Shown one piece after another: positions 22,296 to 34,817 of a stretch of DNA of 64,000 nt. The notes beneath the pieces were generated by a model. It saw only the letters and a list, made by a program, of their open reading frames with translations, ran no database searches and was not told where the DNA came from. Origin of the DNA: Cladopsammia gracilis (lineage: Eukaryota > Cnidaria > Anthozoa > Scleractinia > Dendrophylliidae); contig JAJGOT010000059.1 of NCBI GenBank assembly GCA_022457155.1, positions 957,001 to 1,021,000 of the forward strand, given 5' to 3'. Numbering within the stretch: the first letter of the stretch is position 1; every line of letters starts with the position of its first letter. The position numbers and the translations under genes were made by a program.

Positions 22296-22555
22296 GTCAT
22301 TATAATTGCAAAAACCACTTGATACTTCTGTATATATAAACAAAATTATTTGACGTTAGAACTGGTTAAATACAATTTAAAGTAAGTCTTACACTGTATG
22401 CTTAACAGCAGGTCAGTCTACTGAGTGGCAAATGCGTATTTTAGTCCGCGTTGTACACCACAAGGTTGAAGTAAAGATTTGTCCACACATGAAGCGGCTG
22501 TCGTGAAATCCTTTGAAGGAATCATTCCCGCTTTTGATTTCGAGGATATCAGTTG

Positions 22556-22678
22556 GACTGCGAGCCTCTCTTATTTTTCTTTTAGTTAGTCGAGCGAGCA
22601 CGCTTCTCGTGGCTTCGCCGCTCGCGCGCGCGTGCTTGCTCGACTAACTAACAGACAAAAAAGGGACGGCTCACAGTC
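22556..22678. mobile_element. Hairpin MITE, 123 bp
   Basis: Ends GACTGCGAGCC / GGCTCACAGTC, inner arms TTAGTTAGTCGAGCGAGCAC / GTGCTTGCTCGACTAACTAA, and a GC-rich loop. This hairpin type is familiar from cnidarian genomes (from memory, not searched). Confidence 0.82.
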
Positions 22679-23699
22679 TTATAGGATTTGTTAACACTCG
22701 GGTAGAGTTCAATGCCACGAACCGAAAATGTCGGTACTAACTTGCTTATTTCCCGGCGTGTCCGATAGGTTGTCAAAAAAAATTTATTGAAAATTTCTCT
22801 CCGTTTCTTGATAATAGGTTGATATGAATCGCTGGCGATTCTTATCAAACATGCATTTGGCAAAGATACTGATTTGTTTTCGATCACTAGGAATTTGGAA
22901 AATCTTGAGAGCCAATCAGATCAAGGCTGTTGTTGTATGACGTCATGACTAGGCATTGCCTTATAAATAAATAATTAATAACTTGGTCCGGCATTCTACT
23001 CGAGCATTTATAACCAAAGTGTGCGTTAAAAAAAGTAAAAAAGAATTTTGCACGCGTCAGAAGTTTAATTAGCGAAACGGTAGAATCGCACGTGCATTAA
23101 AATAGTTAAATTAACAAAATAACAGTTAACATATGCGGTAACAACATTTTTGGATCATAGAAATCTAGCCAAGGTTGGAATCTTCTTTTCTTTTTCTTCG
23201 TTTCTTCTTTTCCCGAGTCGTCGCTTTACATGTTACTGACGGTGAAAATGAAGCGTGTTATTTGTGAAAAAGTACCAGAAGACGCCTTCCGTGGACGGGA
23301 AGATTGTCACTGGCGCTAGGCATTAAGAGCAACTAACCAACCACCCTTTCAGCGGACGGTTAGCCCAATGTCAACTTGAACTATTACATAACCTTAACAA
23401 AATGTCTTTGAACTGTTTCTTGAAAGGGTTTCCTAGTCAAATCAAATCGCTTTTATGATCATATATTCACTTGCCTATTTATGTTAGAAATCAGTTTTTG
23501 AAAGCAGCAGTTTTGTATAGAACAAAACGGGATACTGCTCCTTTAGGACTTTGGTTATTTCACAGTTTCGAAGTTACTCATAATGTTGTGATTATGAACT
23601 GTTGGTAGCGTTCATTTGATGTAGCAACACGCACAGTTTCCAACAACGTTGCCATTGAACCATACCTTTCAAAAATCAAGGACAGAATTTCACGTTTGC
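22679..23699. other. Spacer, no gene seen
   Basis: Ordinary AT-rich sequence. Short ORFs have no motif support. Confidence 0.4.
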
Positions 23700-23788
23700 T
23701 CATTCTCGACCCCAGAGCTCTTGTTTTTTTGCGCATGACCGAGGACGGTCGCACGGCCAAACAAAGAAAGCTCTGGCGTCGAGAATGA
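23700..23788. mobile_element. Small palindromic MITE
   Basis: TCATTCTCGACCCCAGAGCT on the left is mirrored by AGCTCTGGCGTCGAGAATGA on the right, with GACCGAGGACGGTC in the loop. Confidence 0.82.
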
Positions 23789-24206
23789 CGTTTACTGTGT
23801 TAAAGTGCGCGTGCGTGTGCAGTGAAAAGGTGGCAATTTCGGCTGCCGTGCATGCTATTCCATTCTTTCCGTATTGGAGTTTCTTGATTCCCGGATGTAG
23901 AATGTGGTGCAATCACAAGGAATCCCGTAAACCACAATGTCTAAATAGTCAAATGGATATAACATTCAATTATTACAATTTGGATCTCCGAACTCAATTC
24001 AATTCGAAGAAGTATTTCTGTCTAAGGTAATAAGCCAATAAGACGTATCGCGAAATGGTCTTTTGTACCGGCGCAAATTCGCACATTAATATTGAAAGAT
24101 AACCTTTAAATATGCTGTGGGAATTTTGCAAGGCATAGTTCAATTCTGGTCCAAAGAAAAGGGATGACTGACGAAAACTGATGGGGCATAAAACGACTAG
24201 AAGTAT

Positions 24207-25065
24207 GACTACTGCACCCTAAATGGGATGCTGGTCCATTGCAGGGTTAACAGTTTGCTTGCGCTGGCACCCATTAGTTTATTAATTTACTTTGCCTCGG
24301 AGGCCGAAACAATGTGGATTATAATTTCTTGTCCAAGGTTACAAGCCATGGTAGAGACTAAGCTCAAACCACCCTAACCAGTTGACTACCATGGTTCCAT
24401 TATAACAATTTATTTTTTTCTCTGTTTCTCGTTCCATGTGGATGTTCTGGGATAAACCAGGCTGTAAGTCTTTGTTTTTATTTTGAATTCATTCAATACC
24501 CGTTATTACTTTTATTTCAACCGGAGCAACTTATGGTATCACTACTTGAAGCATTTCTATACCAACAACGTCGTGATCAAGGATATTGTCCAAATTGATA
24601 TGTTGTCTATATTAAGTGGATTAATTTTAAAGAAAATGTGACGACTATTATCCAGCCATCTCAGTTGACCTCACGCTTCGTCAATGACACATATTTATTG
24701 GTACAAGTTTTTACACCTCGCGATGGCTGACTGAAAGATTTGGAGAAGTAAAAAGATGTCAGTATCGCAGTTTTTCATATTTCGATGTAGTTTTTGAAAA
24801 AATAATTCTGGAAATTAATAGGTTTTGTAATAACTATCTAACACAAAAATGATCTTCTTTTTAACTTTCCATGTGGACTTTTGGGACAACTCAGGGAGTA
24901 AGTTATTTTTCAATTTTAACAAAATAAAGCAGTATTGTATTGTTGCTCAACTATGGGAATATTTCTATCATTTATTGTAAAAAACACAAAATGTATATAG
25001 GTTTCTCGCTCTTTAAGAACATCTTTAAAGGGACACTGTCCCGGCTGATGTAGCATGGAAAATAC
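24207..25065 (+). repeat. Segmental duplication copy with microexon-like sites F and G
   Basis: Second copy of the 20.4-21.65 kb segment, lacking the internal tandem duplication. Site F: GGGATAAACCAG then GCT (24461-24463) then GTAAGTC. Site G: GGGACAACTCAG then GGA (24895-24897) then GTAAGTT. Against the paralogues, the triplet of F differs by one base (GCC to GCT) and that of G by two or three (AGG to GGA), while AG and GT are kept. Confidence 0.6.
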
Positions 25066-25139
25066 AGAATGCAGAAGTAACATATTTTGAATTCGTAACT
25101 TTTTATGAAACGAAATTAAAACTCCTAAACATAACTTTT

Positions 25140-25195
25140 CTCTTTTCCCTTCAATGTGGCATCCTGGAAAAATCATGTTTTCAGATGGTATGTAC
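25140..25195 (+). other. Microexon-like site H (ATG)
   Basis: TTTTCTCTTTTCCCTTCAATGTGG, then CTGGAAAAATCATGTTTTCAG, ATG at 25185-25187, then GTATGT. The AG is displaced by 7 nt relative to other members, yet the triplet spacing to the donor is kept. Confidence 0.35.
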
Positions 25196-25246
25196 ATTAA
25201 AAGCTTTATTGACAAAACTGTGCATTAAGACCTTTATAATCTACTT

Positions 25247-25603
25247 AGGGGCGGATCCAAGAATTTCTGAAAGGGGAGTTGAACACCTTAATAACTTTTT
25301 AGGCCATGGGCTAGGAGGGTCCACTCCGGTCCGAAAATTTTGCCAATTTTATCCTCTAAAACGCCATTTCCAGCATTCCTGAGACTCGAAAAGCGTCAAT
25401 ATATAAGAGAGAGACATGAAGAGTCAAACAAATTTAAAAAAATTCCGCTCGAAGGGGGGAGGGGGAGGGGGGTTTGTTTGTTTGTTTGTTTTGTTGAATA
25501 TTTATTCAGGAGCATCTGATTTAGCATACACAGCTAGTTTGAACAGAGCCCTGTTGGGGTTGGGGGTTGCAACCCCCGCAACCCCTCCCCTGGATCCGCC
25601 CCT
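25247..25603. mobile_element. MITE with AGGGGCGGATCC ends, 357 bp
   Basis: Left AGGGGCGGATCCA, right TGGATCCGCCCCT, with a GT-rich and G-rich interior. The flanking CTACTT / CTACTC similarity is compatible with a decayed 8 bp hAT-type duplication. No transposase. Confidence 0.72.
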
Positions 25604-27315
25604 GCTACTCTGAACTCTGCAAACTGTGCCCCTCTTATTTAGTTTCCTGCCCTTACTCTAGGCGTACGATAGCTTTGACCAACAATGTATTGTTCAATTT
25701 CTATTTCCTGACAATTTTTCAGTAATTGTATGATGTACTATACTATTGCATGGAGAATTCGTGTGATAAGTAATTACGTTCCTTGTTAATTTACACTTCT
25801 GATGCCACTGGGGATCTCGGAGTACGCTTTTTAAATGCTTCTTCAATGCAAATCTTCAGGTCTTCTTTTAAAATATGATACACTTTCGCATACGATCACC
25901 TAGAGTTTCCGTTTATACCTTGAAAACGACAGCTCTGCCGGCTTCTCTTACATGTAAAGTCACCGGGGCTGAAATTATATCGATACCACAGAAGAAGAAA
26001 TTGTTAGACGACGCTACAAAGTTTTATCATACACTATATCAGTGTTGAGGAAATAAAATCAGGCATGTCCAGTAAACAACTGATCTTTTTCTCTCTAAGC
26101 TGAACTTAGATCACAAGTCGTCCTAAAATCGTTGAATGTACATGTACGTCAAAAACTCCAATATTGACTTCCTTTTGAGCTTAGAATCGGCGTACGCGCA
26201 TTTTACAAAAAAGTAAAATAAAATAAATTGTTTAGACAAAAAACGTCATTCGTTGCTTTGCACGATTCGCTCTCTAGTACCCTGTCAGTGTTGTGATCTT
26301 TATAGTTGAGTAAAACACATAGCGTTTCACTTTCATGCAGTTGGCACATAACTCTTACTTAAACTAAGTGTTTATTTCAATGTATCTTTATTTGGCGTTT
26401 CTCTGTAAATTAAATCATCAGATTTCGAAAAATAGCCTATATCATGCAACCAAAGAATTTTCCACAACCACGACTGCGCGGAGCACGGCCGGGCTTTGCC
26501 TAGCTCTTTCTTTTAATTATGCAGAAAAATTATAAACTGGAGGAACCTCTCCAAAATTTGTAAAAAAAATAGGCAGCAAAATGTAAATGTAAAGTGTCGC
26601 GAATCCTTGCAGTTTAAAAAAAAAAAAAAGAATCGATCGAGAATGCTCACTCGTACATTCCTTAGCTTGACAGATTAAAAACCGGGAATTTCCGTGGAAA
26701 TTGTAAACATGACAACGTTGTTGTAACTTTTTTTGCCCTTTAACACTTTTCGTTCAAACTCAAATATTCACAGCGACTACGTGGACAAATATTAAAAAAA
26801 GTAGCTACAATGGACACATTTGTATTCAGTGTTTTTTTAACTTTTTGCCGCCGTAGGAGGTCTGTCTTACAAACATTTGTATAGTTTTAATTGATTTGTA
26901 GTGAAGTGAAATACCTCCATTATTTTGTTTCCGCTTTCCTTGACCTAGCCGTTAGGATCAGTTTGGAGACTATCTTAAATTACCTAAACTGATTGTACTG
27001 ATCATGTTGTGCAAACGATCCGGCGGGTACCTCGTTGTTTTGTCACTGTGATTTTGATTTCCAGTTATAGTGTTTAAACACTCACCTCAAAGTTACTTTA
27101 AAAGTGTAGTTCAGTGTACGTTGAACTTGATCTTTATTGTTTTTTAGCCACGGTAGCTGCGCATACATTCAGTGGATAAAAAGCATAAATAAATTAACTG
27201 GTTTTCAAGAACGCCGTGTATAATATCTACCTATTGCATCTAATACTAATTACTACACTACGTATCCTTGTAAAATATCTATAATTATATAAACCTATAG
27301 TAAGTAATGATAATT
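25604..27315. other. Spacer, no gene or clear repeat
   Basis: About 1.7 kb of AT-rich sequence. No supported ORF; a short A run lies near 26618-26630. Confidence 0.4.
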
Positions 27316-27432
27316 AACAGTTATTCATCGAGGACGAGCCGAATATGAGCTGATATATATAACCAACGAGGCGCCGCGCCGAGTTGGTTATATATCAGCT
27401 CATATTCGGCGAGGCCGAGATGAATAACTGTT
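27316..27432. mobile_element. Hairpin MITE, 117 bp
   Basis: Long arms (AACAGTTATTCATC and GAATATGAGCTGATATATA are mirrored on the right) around GGCGCCGCGCC. The arms differ mainly in a short GAGG..CGAG region. Confidence 0.88.
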
Positions 27433-29102
27433 TTAGTAAATTTTCAAACACTCAAATAACTGGAAATTGGAAAAAAAAATTATTTCCGTTTCAAAAAAAT
27501 ACATGACTGTCACATCAGTGAACAAGTGTCACATGACCGCTTCGCAAATCGAAAGCGAGTAAATGCTAACAAGCGGCGAGATCGAGAAGAATGTTTCTTT
27601 CAAAAGTAGTTTCCTTCAAAAATAGGTTTTAATCGGACTAGCCGAAATGGTTATGGATTTGAACATTAGAATTGTGGAAATTATATTGCGGACGAGGAAA
27701 GATTCGTGCACGTGCACGTGCACAACGTGCTCCCCGAATATCGCCATTTTCCGCGACGGTTTTTTTTTTCGCGTAATTCGTCATCATTTTTCCATATTTG
27801 GGCAAATTAACCAATAACGACTCAGATCGGTAGCGGTTGGACCAATCAGAAATCTAGAAAATCATTATCGAGAGGTAAAAATTTACTAATAACTATTATT
27901 ATAATTCAACACATTGATACACTGCCCAAATATGGTAAAAAAGTTATCGATAGACGTTATGTCCACATGACGTATAACCAGCGATGGCGGTAAATTTCGC
28001 ATTTTGAAGGAAAGTGAAAATGACTGCTGCCTGCAATTTCGTGTTTTATGGCGAAAAAGTGCGTGAACTATTAGTTAAAAAAGGGAAAAGAAAGAAAAAA
28101 AGAGAATGAAAGAAAAGAGAAAAATACTGTTCACATGATTGGACAAAAAGGGCGCGAAATTTTCGCGTTGTCGCGGTCGCAGTGTTTCTTGGCGTAGCTG
28201 AATGAAAACTGGTTCAAAGTTTAACCGCTCGACAAGAAGTGAATGAAGGAGCACAATTTTCGTGAAATTCCTTTGGTAATCACCTCTGGAATATGATATA
28301 GACTTGATGTTTCCTCAGAAAAGTTTCTGATCTCGTCATTACGGCTGTGGGAGCTAAAAAACGAGCATAATTATTTCCAAGTTTGTAAACAACCATTGAT
28401 CGACTCAGCTCGTACTTCGATGTTTGAAAATTTGGTGCTTATGGAAGAGACTAAAAAGCCAAATCAACTACAGGTACGATGTTTTAATCGTTTCTTGTAT
28501 CCATTAGCTGTGAATTTTTGTAAGCTTACTGTCCACGCTGTAGTTCTTTCCGACTTTTCGCCGCTATGTTTAGGTTCGTAGCCGTGTGTTTGTTCAATTT
28601 GTTTTCATTCTGAATTGAACTTTTTAAGATACGAAACACTTGTAACTAAGACATTCTATGCCATTTTACTGTGTTTTAATTCTTGTAGTCACTACTCTGT
28701 CCCGTTCTTTGAGTAGACGAAAGCTCTTCGTAGAAACTGTCAACTGATTGTGTACGCTAAATTAATTTTAGCTTGGCAAAAGTTTCGGCATTCACTGCTT
28801 GTTGTTTAAGAAATGGTGCGAGGTAAAATATTGTAGTTAGCCTTTTTACTTAATGAAAGGTTGTATATCTCAATGATTTTTTTCTCGAAACTGTGATTTG
28901 TTATCAATGTGTTGAATTTATAAAACAGTTATAGTGTTCAAGCTTGCACAATATTGACAAAGGCGCCACTTTCATTCATGAACTGTGTGATGTTGCAAGT
29001 TTCGCGCGGTAAAACATCTGTAAGCTTTTTTTTTAAATAAAAGGCTTGTCGGCGATATTTTTTCTTCAAACTGTGCTTTGTTATCAATGTGTTGAATTAT
29101 AA
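27433..29102. other. Spacer with one weak exon candidate
   Basis: 28410-28472 reads MFENLVLMEETKKPNQLQ up to a CAG|GTACGA donor, but no acceptor or partner exon was identified, so it is not called. Related AT-rich repeat sequence (ATCAATGTGTTGAATT) occurs at about 28906 and 29081. 28071-28125 is purine-rich. Confidence 0.3.
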
Positions 29103-29216
29103 AACTATTATAGCGCTCAAGCTTGCGTGATATCGCCTAATTTTAGCCGACTCGGCCTACGGCCTCGTCGGCTAAGTATTAGGCGATATCACGCGCGCTT
29201 TCGCGCTATAATAGTT
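29103..29216. mobile_element. Hairpin MITE, 114 bp
   Basis: AACTATTATAGCGC / GCGCTATAATAGTT ends, inner GATATCGCCTAA / TTAGGCGATATC, and CGGCCTACGGCCTCG in the loop. Confidence 0.85.
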
Positions 29217-29410
29217 AAGTATATACTAAAACAGTGGATAGCGTTGTTGGCGCGCTCTGATTGGCTACTGAAACTAGGGATAGCAAGTGCCATTCACCTC
29301 CAAGTAATTTGCGCGCGAAAATTGTAATCGTTGACAGGTCTGGAGTAAATGAGTTAAACATCATCATTTCCGTGCTATATTATCTCACTTTTCTAGTATA
29401 TACTAAAAAT

Positions 29411-29510
29411 ACTATTCATCTCAGCGTCAGTGGCCAGTGGTGGATATTTACCGAGCCGCGAAGCGGCGAGTTAATATCTACCACTGGCCACCTCCACTTT
29501 GGTGAATAGT
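29411..29510. mobile_element. Hairpin MITE, 100 bp
   Basis: ACTATTCA(T/C)C ends and inner GTGGCCAGTGGTGGATATT / AATATCTACCACTGGCCAC, with CGCGAAGCGGCG in the loop. Confidence 0.85.
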
Positions 29511-29769
29511 TATTAATTATTGCAATAATAAACTATAATGATAAAAATTGTTTGCGTCTGGTTTAAAAATTCCAAGGGATTCAGCTGATTCTACATGGTC
29601 AGATAAGGAATTCCAAATGTATCCGCCGTGAAAGGAGAATCTCCGTTTACCAGCTTCTATGTGAGGGAATGGCATGGCAAATATTTGAGAAAGCCAGTAA
29701 AGAGAAAAAAAGTAGTTAGTCGCAATACGGATTTTATATGTAATAGAAATATGCTGATCTAATTTTATT

Positions 29770-29825
29770 ATGTTTTTCTTTTTCCTTAACTTGTGAATCC
29801 TTGGTGACGAATCAGAATGTAAGTG
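29770..29825 (+). other. Microexon-like site I (AAT)
   Basis: Pyrimidine tract GTTTTTCTTTTTCC, then TTGTGAATCCTTGGTGACGAATCAG, AAT at 29816-29818, then GTAAGTGC. Confidence 0.4.
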
Positions 29826-29899
29826 CACTTAAGTTTATTTGATTTAACTGTCGTTAACTCTGCCCTTAATCTTATTTGCCTGCCGTCGTTTTGCCTGCT

Positions 29900-30590
29900 C
29901 AGGTAAATTAGGCAAGGGCCTCCAGGAATTTCACTCAAAAAAGTGAGGGGGTGGTCTATCTTCTGAGGCTTTGGCCATGAGAACTCAAGTCTTTGGTAGA
30001 CTGAAGATTTTGCAAGTTTGGACATTTTAGCACACAGATAATTTGCAAATTAGGTCACGTGACCCGTCAGGGTTATTTTTAGGTCAAAAATATTTCAAGC
30101 AAAATGGAAACACTTTTCACCAATACCTGGTGGCTGCCAGAAGTTTTATGATTTTAAGGCTATTATGTACTTCATTTCTGTGCTTGGCCTTTTTAAGATT
30201 AGTTAAAAAATACAGGAAAAATAATAAATTACTATTACGGGGGACTGGGTACTAGTACAAATTACCATTTATTTTCAAACTTAATGAAATAATCAACAAA
30301 GGCCAAGCGCAGATTTGTTGTTGTTGTTCTTGGGACTTATCTGGTAGCAATAACATTTGATTATGATCGGTATAAACTGTTGCCATCTTTGCTCAAAGTT
30401 TTTCCTGGATTTTGTGGCCGTATTAAGTCACGTGACCTAATTTGCATATGTTGTTCTTGACAAAAGCACCACATTTGCTAACTATTTACTCTTTTAAATT
30501 ATTGAGTTCTCATGACTAAAGCCTCTTGAGATAGACCACCCCCGTAGCTTTTGGGCGTTAAAACTAGAGGCCCTTGCCTGAATTTACCTG
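29900..30590. mobile_element. Element with long terminal inverted repeats, about 690 bp
   Basis: CAGGTAAATT.(A)GGCAAGGGCCTC at the left is mirrored at the right. Similarity continues through GGGGTGGTCTATCT and inwards to AAATTAGGTCACGTGAC, giving inverted repeats of roughly 90-170 bp. No ORF of note. Confidence 0.8.
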
Positions 30591-31080
30591 AGTGCCCCTT
30601 AGCGTCAGGGAAGCCACCTGCGATTATATTTATGCCATGCACAGTCGTAACATGCAGGTAATACCATGAGTTTCCATCACACGAAGAGCTCGCAAAACAA
30701 CGTTAAATATTATACGTTCTTAGTCATTTCGGAGTATTTTTTTTTTTTTGCAATAGCTTTTAATAATTACTTCTGACATTTACATTGAAAATGAACAACT
30801 GCATTTCGCTGGCGTGATTGACTAGGTATACCTGATATGTAACATTTTAATACTGGTGAATACATTCTCGTTAATTGTACTGTTTCACAGCCTCTCTGTT
30901 TTACTTGTTTTGGAATATAAAAGTTACTCATTGGAACTTGTAATTAATAAATTATAAACGATTAAAAGCACTCTATCACACAATATGTTCTGGCCACAGA
31001 CTCTCTTTGCCAAGCCATAACGGCTTATATTGGTGAACGACAAATTCTAGGTGTAACAGTTAATTATTATAAGAAATATA
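30591..31080. other. Spacer, no gene seen
   Basis: AT-rich, with a T run near 30739-30750. Confidence 0.4.
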
Positions 31081-31094
31081 TTTCTCCTAATGAT

Positions 31095-31155
31095 TGATTT
31101 TCTGTTGTTGATTTATATATGTGAATCTGTGGGGACAAATCAGATGGTAAGTGTC
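31095..31155 (+). other. Microexon-like site J (ATG)
   Basis: GATTTTCTGTTGTTGATTT, then ATGTGAATCTGTGGGGACAAATCAG, ATG at 31144-31146, then GTAAGTGTCC. Confidence 0.42.
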
Positions 31156-31489
31156 CTTTCAGTTTATATTGTTACTTCCTTTGTTTATTCTTAACAAGGT
31201 TTCCAGTTTAGTGTGAGGTGTTTTAAATGGTAAAATTAATACTCTAATGGATATTAAAATAGCCAACAGGCTAGTATGGAAATATAATTGGTTACATCTG
31301 GGAAGATAAATCAAAACAAAAAACATCCTTAAATCCGTTTATAAAATTCATTAATAATTCATAAGGAAAACACAAAAGAAATGAATGTTTAATGAAGGTT
31401 TGTAAACCCCAATACAGATCAACTGAGTTGATGAATTATTAAACAGTAGCATTAACTTTTGATACAGATCTCTACTCATTGTTTCATTT

Positions 31490-31566
31490 CATAAGTCAGA
31501 TAAAATATTCGCGTCCGATCTGTATGGGATTTACAATGGCTCGCCTTCGGCTCGCCATTGTAAATA

Positions 31567-31598
<32 letters not shown>

Positions 31599-31607
31599 TC
31601 ACTTATG
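31490..31607. mobile_element. Hairpin MITE, 118 bp
   Basis: CATAAGT / ACTTATG ends, inner CGATCTGTATGG / CCATACAGATC and ATTTACAATGGC / GCCATTGTAAAT, loop TCGCCTTCGGCTC. Confidence 0.85.
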
Positions 31608-31779
31608 GGTAAAATAAAATAACAATATTTACATTTCGAACAATTTAACTATCAATATTCGATCTGGAATAAACGAATTAAGCAATGTAAAGGTTTGTTT
31701 GTTTTCATATAGAAGATAGATTTTATTTACGTTCGGTGTAATTGTTGAGTAAGTAAGACTGATATAACCCTTAACAGTA

Positions 31780-31835
31780 GATTTTCTGTTTCCTTTTTCA
31801 CTTGCACTTGTGGGGACAAATCAGTGGGTAAGTGT
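31780..31835 (+). other. Microexon-like site K (TGG)
   Basis: TTTTCTGTTTCCTTTTTCAC, then TTGTGGGGACAAATCAG, TGG at 31825-31827, then GTAAGTGTC. The GTGGGGACAAATCAG core equals that of site J, although the surrounding introns do not align. Confidence 0.42.
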
Positions 31836-31852
31836 CTTTATAGTTGTTTTAC

Positions 31853-31998
31853 AGTTAAACCTGTATAAAGCGGACACCGTATTAAGCGGACACCCTCCAT
31901 TAAGCGGACAGTAGCTTAAGTCCGAGAATTTTTGTTCCGTTGTTTACTGTAAAGAATACCTGTATTGAACGGACACCTCTATTAAGCGGACGCGGACA
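31853..31998. repeat. Tc1/mariner-like terminal repeats
   Basis: Five copies of (A)TTAAGCGGACACC-like units with an intervening spacer, resembling the unit of the 19.3 kb minisatellite. Probably the remnant of a mariner-type end. Confidence 0.5.
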
Positions 31999-33472
31999 CC
32001 TAAAACTTGACCACGGCGGCGGGGTGGTTATTTTAGCATAACTTTAAATGTATTGAACATTTCGTTACCAAGCTGGGCAAGTAATAAACAGAGGACATGC
32101 ACCAAATTATTTTGACACCAATATTCACAGGAGATATCAAATTATGACGTCATACTTGATGACGACATGCTATGCTCCAGTGTTTTTGAAAGAGGACAAC
32201 CAGAGAAGTAAAAATTGAAAACCGTTTGTCGATATCACAAATATTAGATGAGATATGACACTTTAAATTTTGAAGAGTGCTTTGCCCAGAAAAGAGTGTC
32301 CCACCTAGATAAAAATATCATAATTTAAGTTTTTTTTATGTCTGCAATTCTAGTTATGTTGCAGATTGATTGTCCTAGATGAGTAGAACAAGAATAATTG
32401 AAAAAATCAGGAATCATAGTTTTTCCTAACATTATTTACTTCAAAAACCTGTAGTTTTATGACGTCATAAAATGTGACGTCAAAATTGTTTTATCGCTTA
32501 AATTATAGTTTAGAGGAAAAACCCATACGATTTTTTTTAAATACTTATCACTTAACTTTACCAAATTGTTAGTTTTACTTGAAAAAAAAAAACTGAAGAA
32601 AAAATACCATAGGAGTTAATTTTATGGGAAATGTATGGTTTCGGAGGGGACCCTGAAATGCCTTCAAATTGTTATTTCTCGAGAAATATTTGTCATAACG
32701 AGTTATGGTTTTCCGTATATTATTCCCTTAGTCAATCTCTTTCAAATGATCTATTTGGTGGTATGAAATTAGAAACTTTGTACCACGTGTTTTCTGACGT
32801 CATTAATTATGAATTAAAATGATTTGGACAACGTACAACCCAAGTGAATGTGCGAAGTTTGGCGAGGAAGTGTGCAAGAAAGCAAAATTATAGCCCAGCT
32901 AATGATCCTTATAGCGACGTTTGGCCCCGTCGTAATGGTTGTTTCTATTGTTTAAAACCATTTCATCTATTCATCGCGTCAATTCATGCCATAATGGTCC
33001 AGGGTCTGGCTTTACGGATACTGTACCGGTTTGGGAGTTCTAGGGGCGGATGAGTTCTGGATCGTTGAACGAATGTCCGGGAAGAGTGAAGTGGTCAGAA
33101 ACGACATTGGGTTGGTCAAAGTTTTTTGATTTGAGGTTTTTTCAAACAAGCGTCTATGTTCTCCAAATCTGTCGCTTATTTGGCGTTTGGTTTCTTGTCA
33201 AGGCTTTTTTTCATTATTTTGTGTGAAGCTTCTGTACGTATTATACTACTCCAGTTGGTATAAAATAATAAAGATGTCTAATAAGTACGTACAATTTGAT
33301 TATGAAATCAAAATATCTCTAACCTTCGTTTCTGGTCGATTTTGCAAACGCAGTAAAACGGTTCCCGTTTTGTCATTTTTGCTCTGATTCTCCTCAAGTA
33401 GGTTAAGGTTTTGGTAAAGGAAAAATGGTTTATTTGTGATTAACATAAGAAACCCCAATTTTTGAAGTAATA
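31999..33472. other. Spacer, no gene seen
   Basis: AT-rich sequence with several GACGTCA motifs (near 32145, 32460, 32475 and 32797). ORFs at 32631-33053 lack recognisable motifs. Confidence 0.4.
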
Positions 33473-33612
33473 TATCAAACACGAGGAACAGTGTTTCATC
33501 AGATTTCCAAACACCGCGAAGTGGGTTTGAAAAACGAGGCGCAGCCGAGTTTTTTTTAACCCACTTCAAGGTGTTTGGAAATCTGATGAAACACTGTTTC
33601 GAGTGTTTGATA
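33473..33612. mobile_element. Hairpin MITE, 140 bp
   Basis: TATCAAACAC ends, inner AACAGTGTTTCATCAGATTT mirrored on the right, CGAGGCGCAGCCGAG loop. Confidence 0.87.
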
Positions 33613-33789
33613 AAGCTTCTCAAACTGATCGTTAAATGCGGAGAAAACGAAGGAATAAAATCGCCCAAATCTATGCAAATTAAGAAACGATTTCAAAACC
33701 TCCTTCACGGTAGTGATCGTCATGAATTATTAATGAGTTTGAGAAGGCTTTTTCGTCTCCCTTTAGAATCCTTCTCAGTCCGAGCCATA

Positions 33790-33846
33790 TCTCGTACCCA
33801 GATCTCACTCGTGCTTGTACTGACCGTAGGAGATGTGGGTACGAGA
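33790..33846. mobile_element. Short palindromic MITE
   Basis: TCTCGTACCCAGATCT mirrored by AGATGTGGGTACGAGA, 57 bp in all. Confidence 0.6.
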
Positions 33847-34451
33847 TTATACTTGTTTATAAACGTTTATCGCTTTAATTTAGACCGAACGTTTGATTAT
33901 AGATCTTCTCTAACACGACGATATTTAGTTACAAAACTTGAACGACGGCCGGTAAAAGGAGTACATCTCAGTAAATCTCAAGCAAGAGGTCTGCCTGACC
34001 AGGGCGGCGCCGGGAATTTTTCCTTGGTGGGGCATAACTGGAAATATGTGTAATATTGGCGCAGCAGCGCCAATGATGAGTGCTGAAGGCACGAGAAACT
34101 AGGGGTGTCTGGGGACATGCTACCCGGGAAATTTTGAAAATTTAAGTATTCTAGGATGCAATCTGAACGCTAAAATTTGGTAAACACCAGGATTTCATTG
34201 TGGTCAACAAAGTAAGAAAAACTTAATGACCTTTTCCACCTTAGCAAAAAAATTATCAAATTTGAATACTTTCGTAGAAAACTATTAATTGTCAGTTTAT
34301 TTTAGCGTTCAATACATGGTTTGAGAAAGTTTTAATTGACATCGAATTTTCTAAAGCGATTTTGCCTGTCATTTGATGCTGAAACAAACTGATTTCCAAT
34401 AACTGCCATGTTCAATTTGTCAGTCATTTCCTTGTGAACATGGAAAATCAT

Positions 34452-34482
<31 letters not shown>

Positions 34483-34812
34483 AAAAACAAAAATTTTTCA
34501 AGGCCAGGGAAAAGTCAGGGAATTTTGCAAAAGGTCAGGGAAAATCTTAGTGCTTGTCAAAGTCTGTGAAAAGTCAGGGAATTTTGTTTTCAGTTTGGTG
34601 AAGTCAAACGCCATGCGTTCAAAATCCCGTGAAAAACGTAAAGAGATCGAAAATGAAGAGAAGAATATTGATGGTCTGCAAAAGAAGCTGAAGCAAATGT
34701 AGTAGTGGATGTCGCTTATTTGATAATTCGCCTAATGCAAAGTCAGTGAAAACTGTTTTGAGGTCAGTGAAAAGTCAGGGAATTTTTTATGTTCTAATGA
34801 GTGGCAACCCTG
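34452..34812. mobile_element. MITE with CAGGGTTGCCAC ends and ATCAT duplication, 361 bp
   Basis: Left CAGGGTTGCCAC, right GTGGCAACCCTG, flanked by ATCAT at 34447-34451 and 34813-34817. Interior repeats of GTCAGGGAAAAGTCAGGGAA recur about six times. The ends are hAT-like, but the duplication is 5 bp. It sits inside the hAT remnant. Confidence 0.88.
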
Positions 34813-34817
34813 ATCAT

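Noticed and set aside
33571..34053. 160-codon plus-strand ORF
   Set aside because: It runs across a hairpin MITE, a second small MITE and the end of a hAT remnant, so it is a mosaic of repeats.
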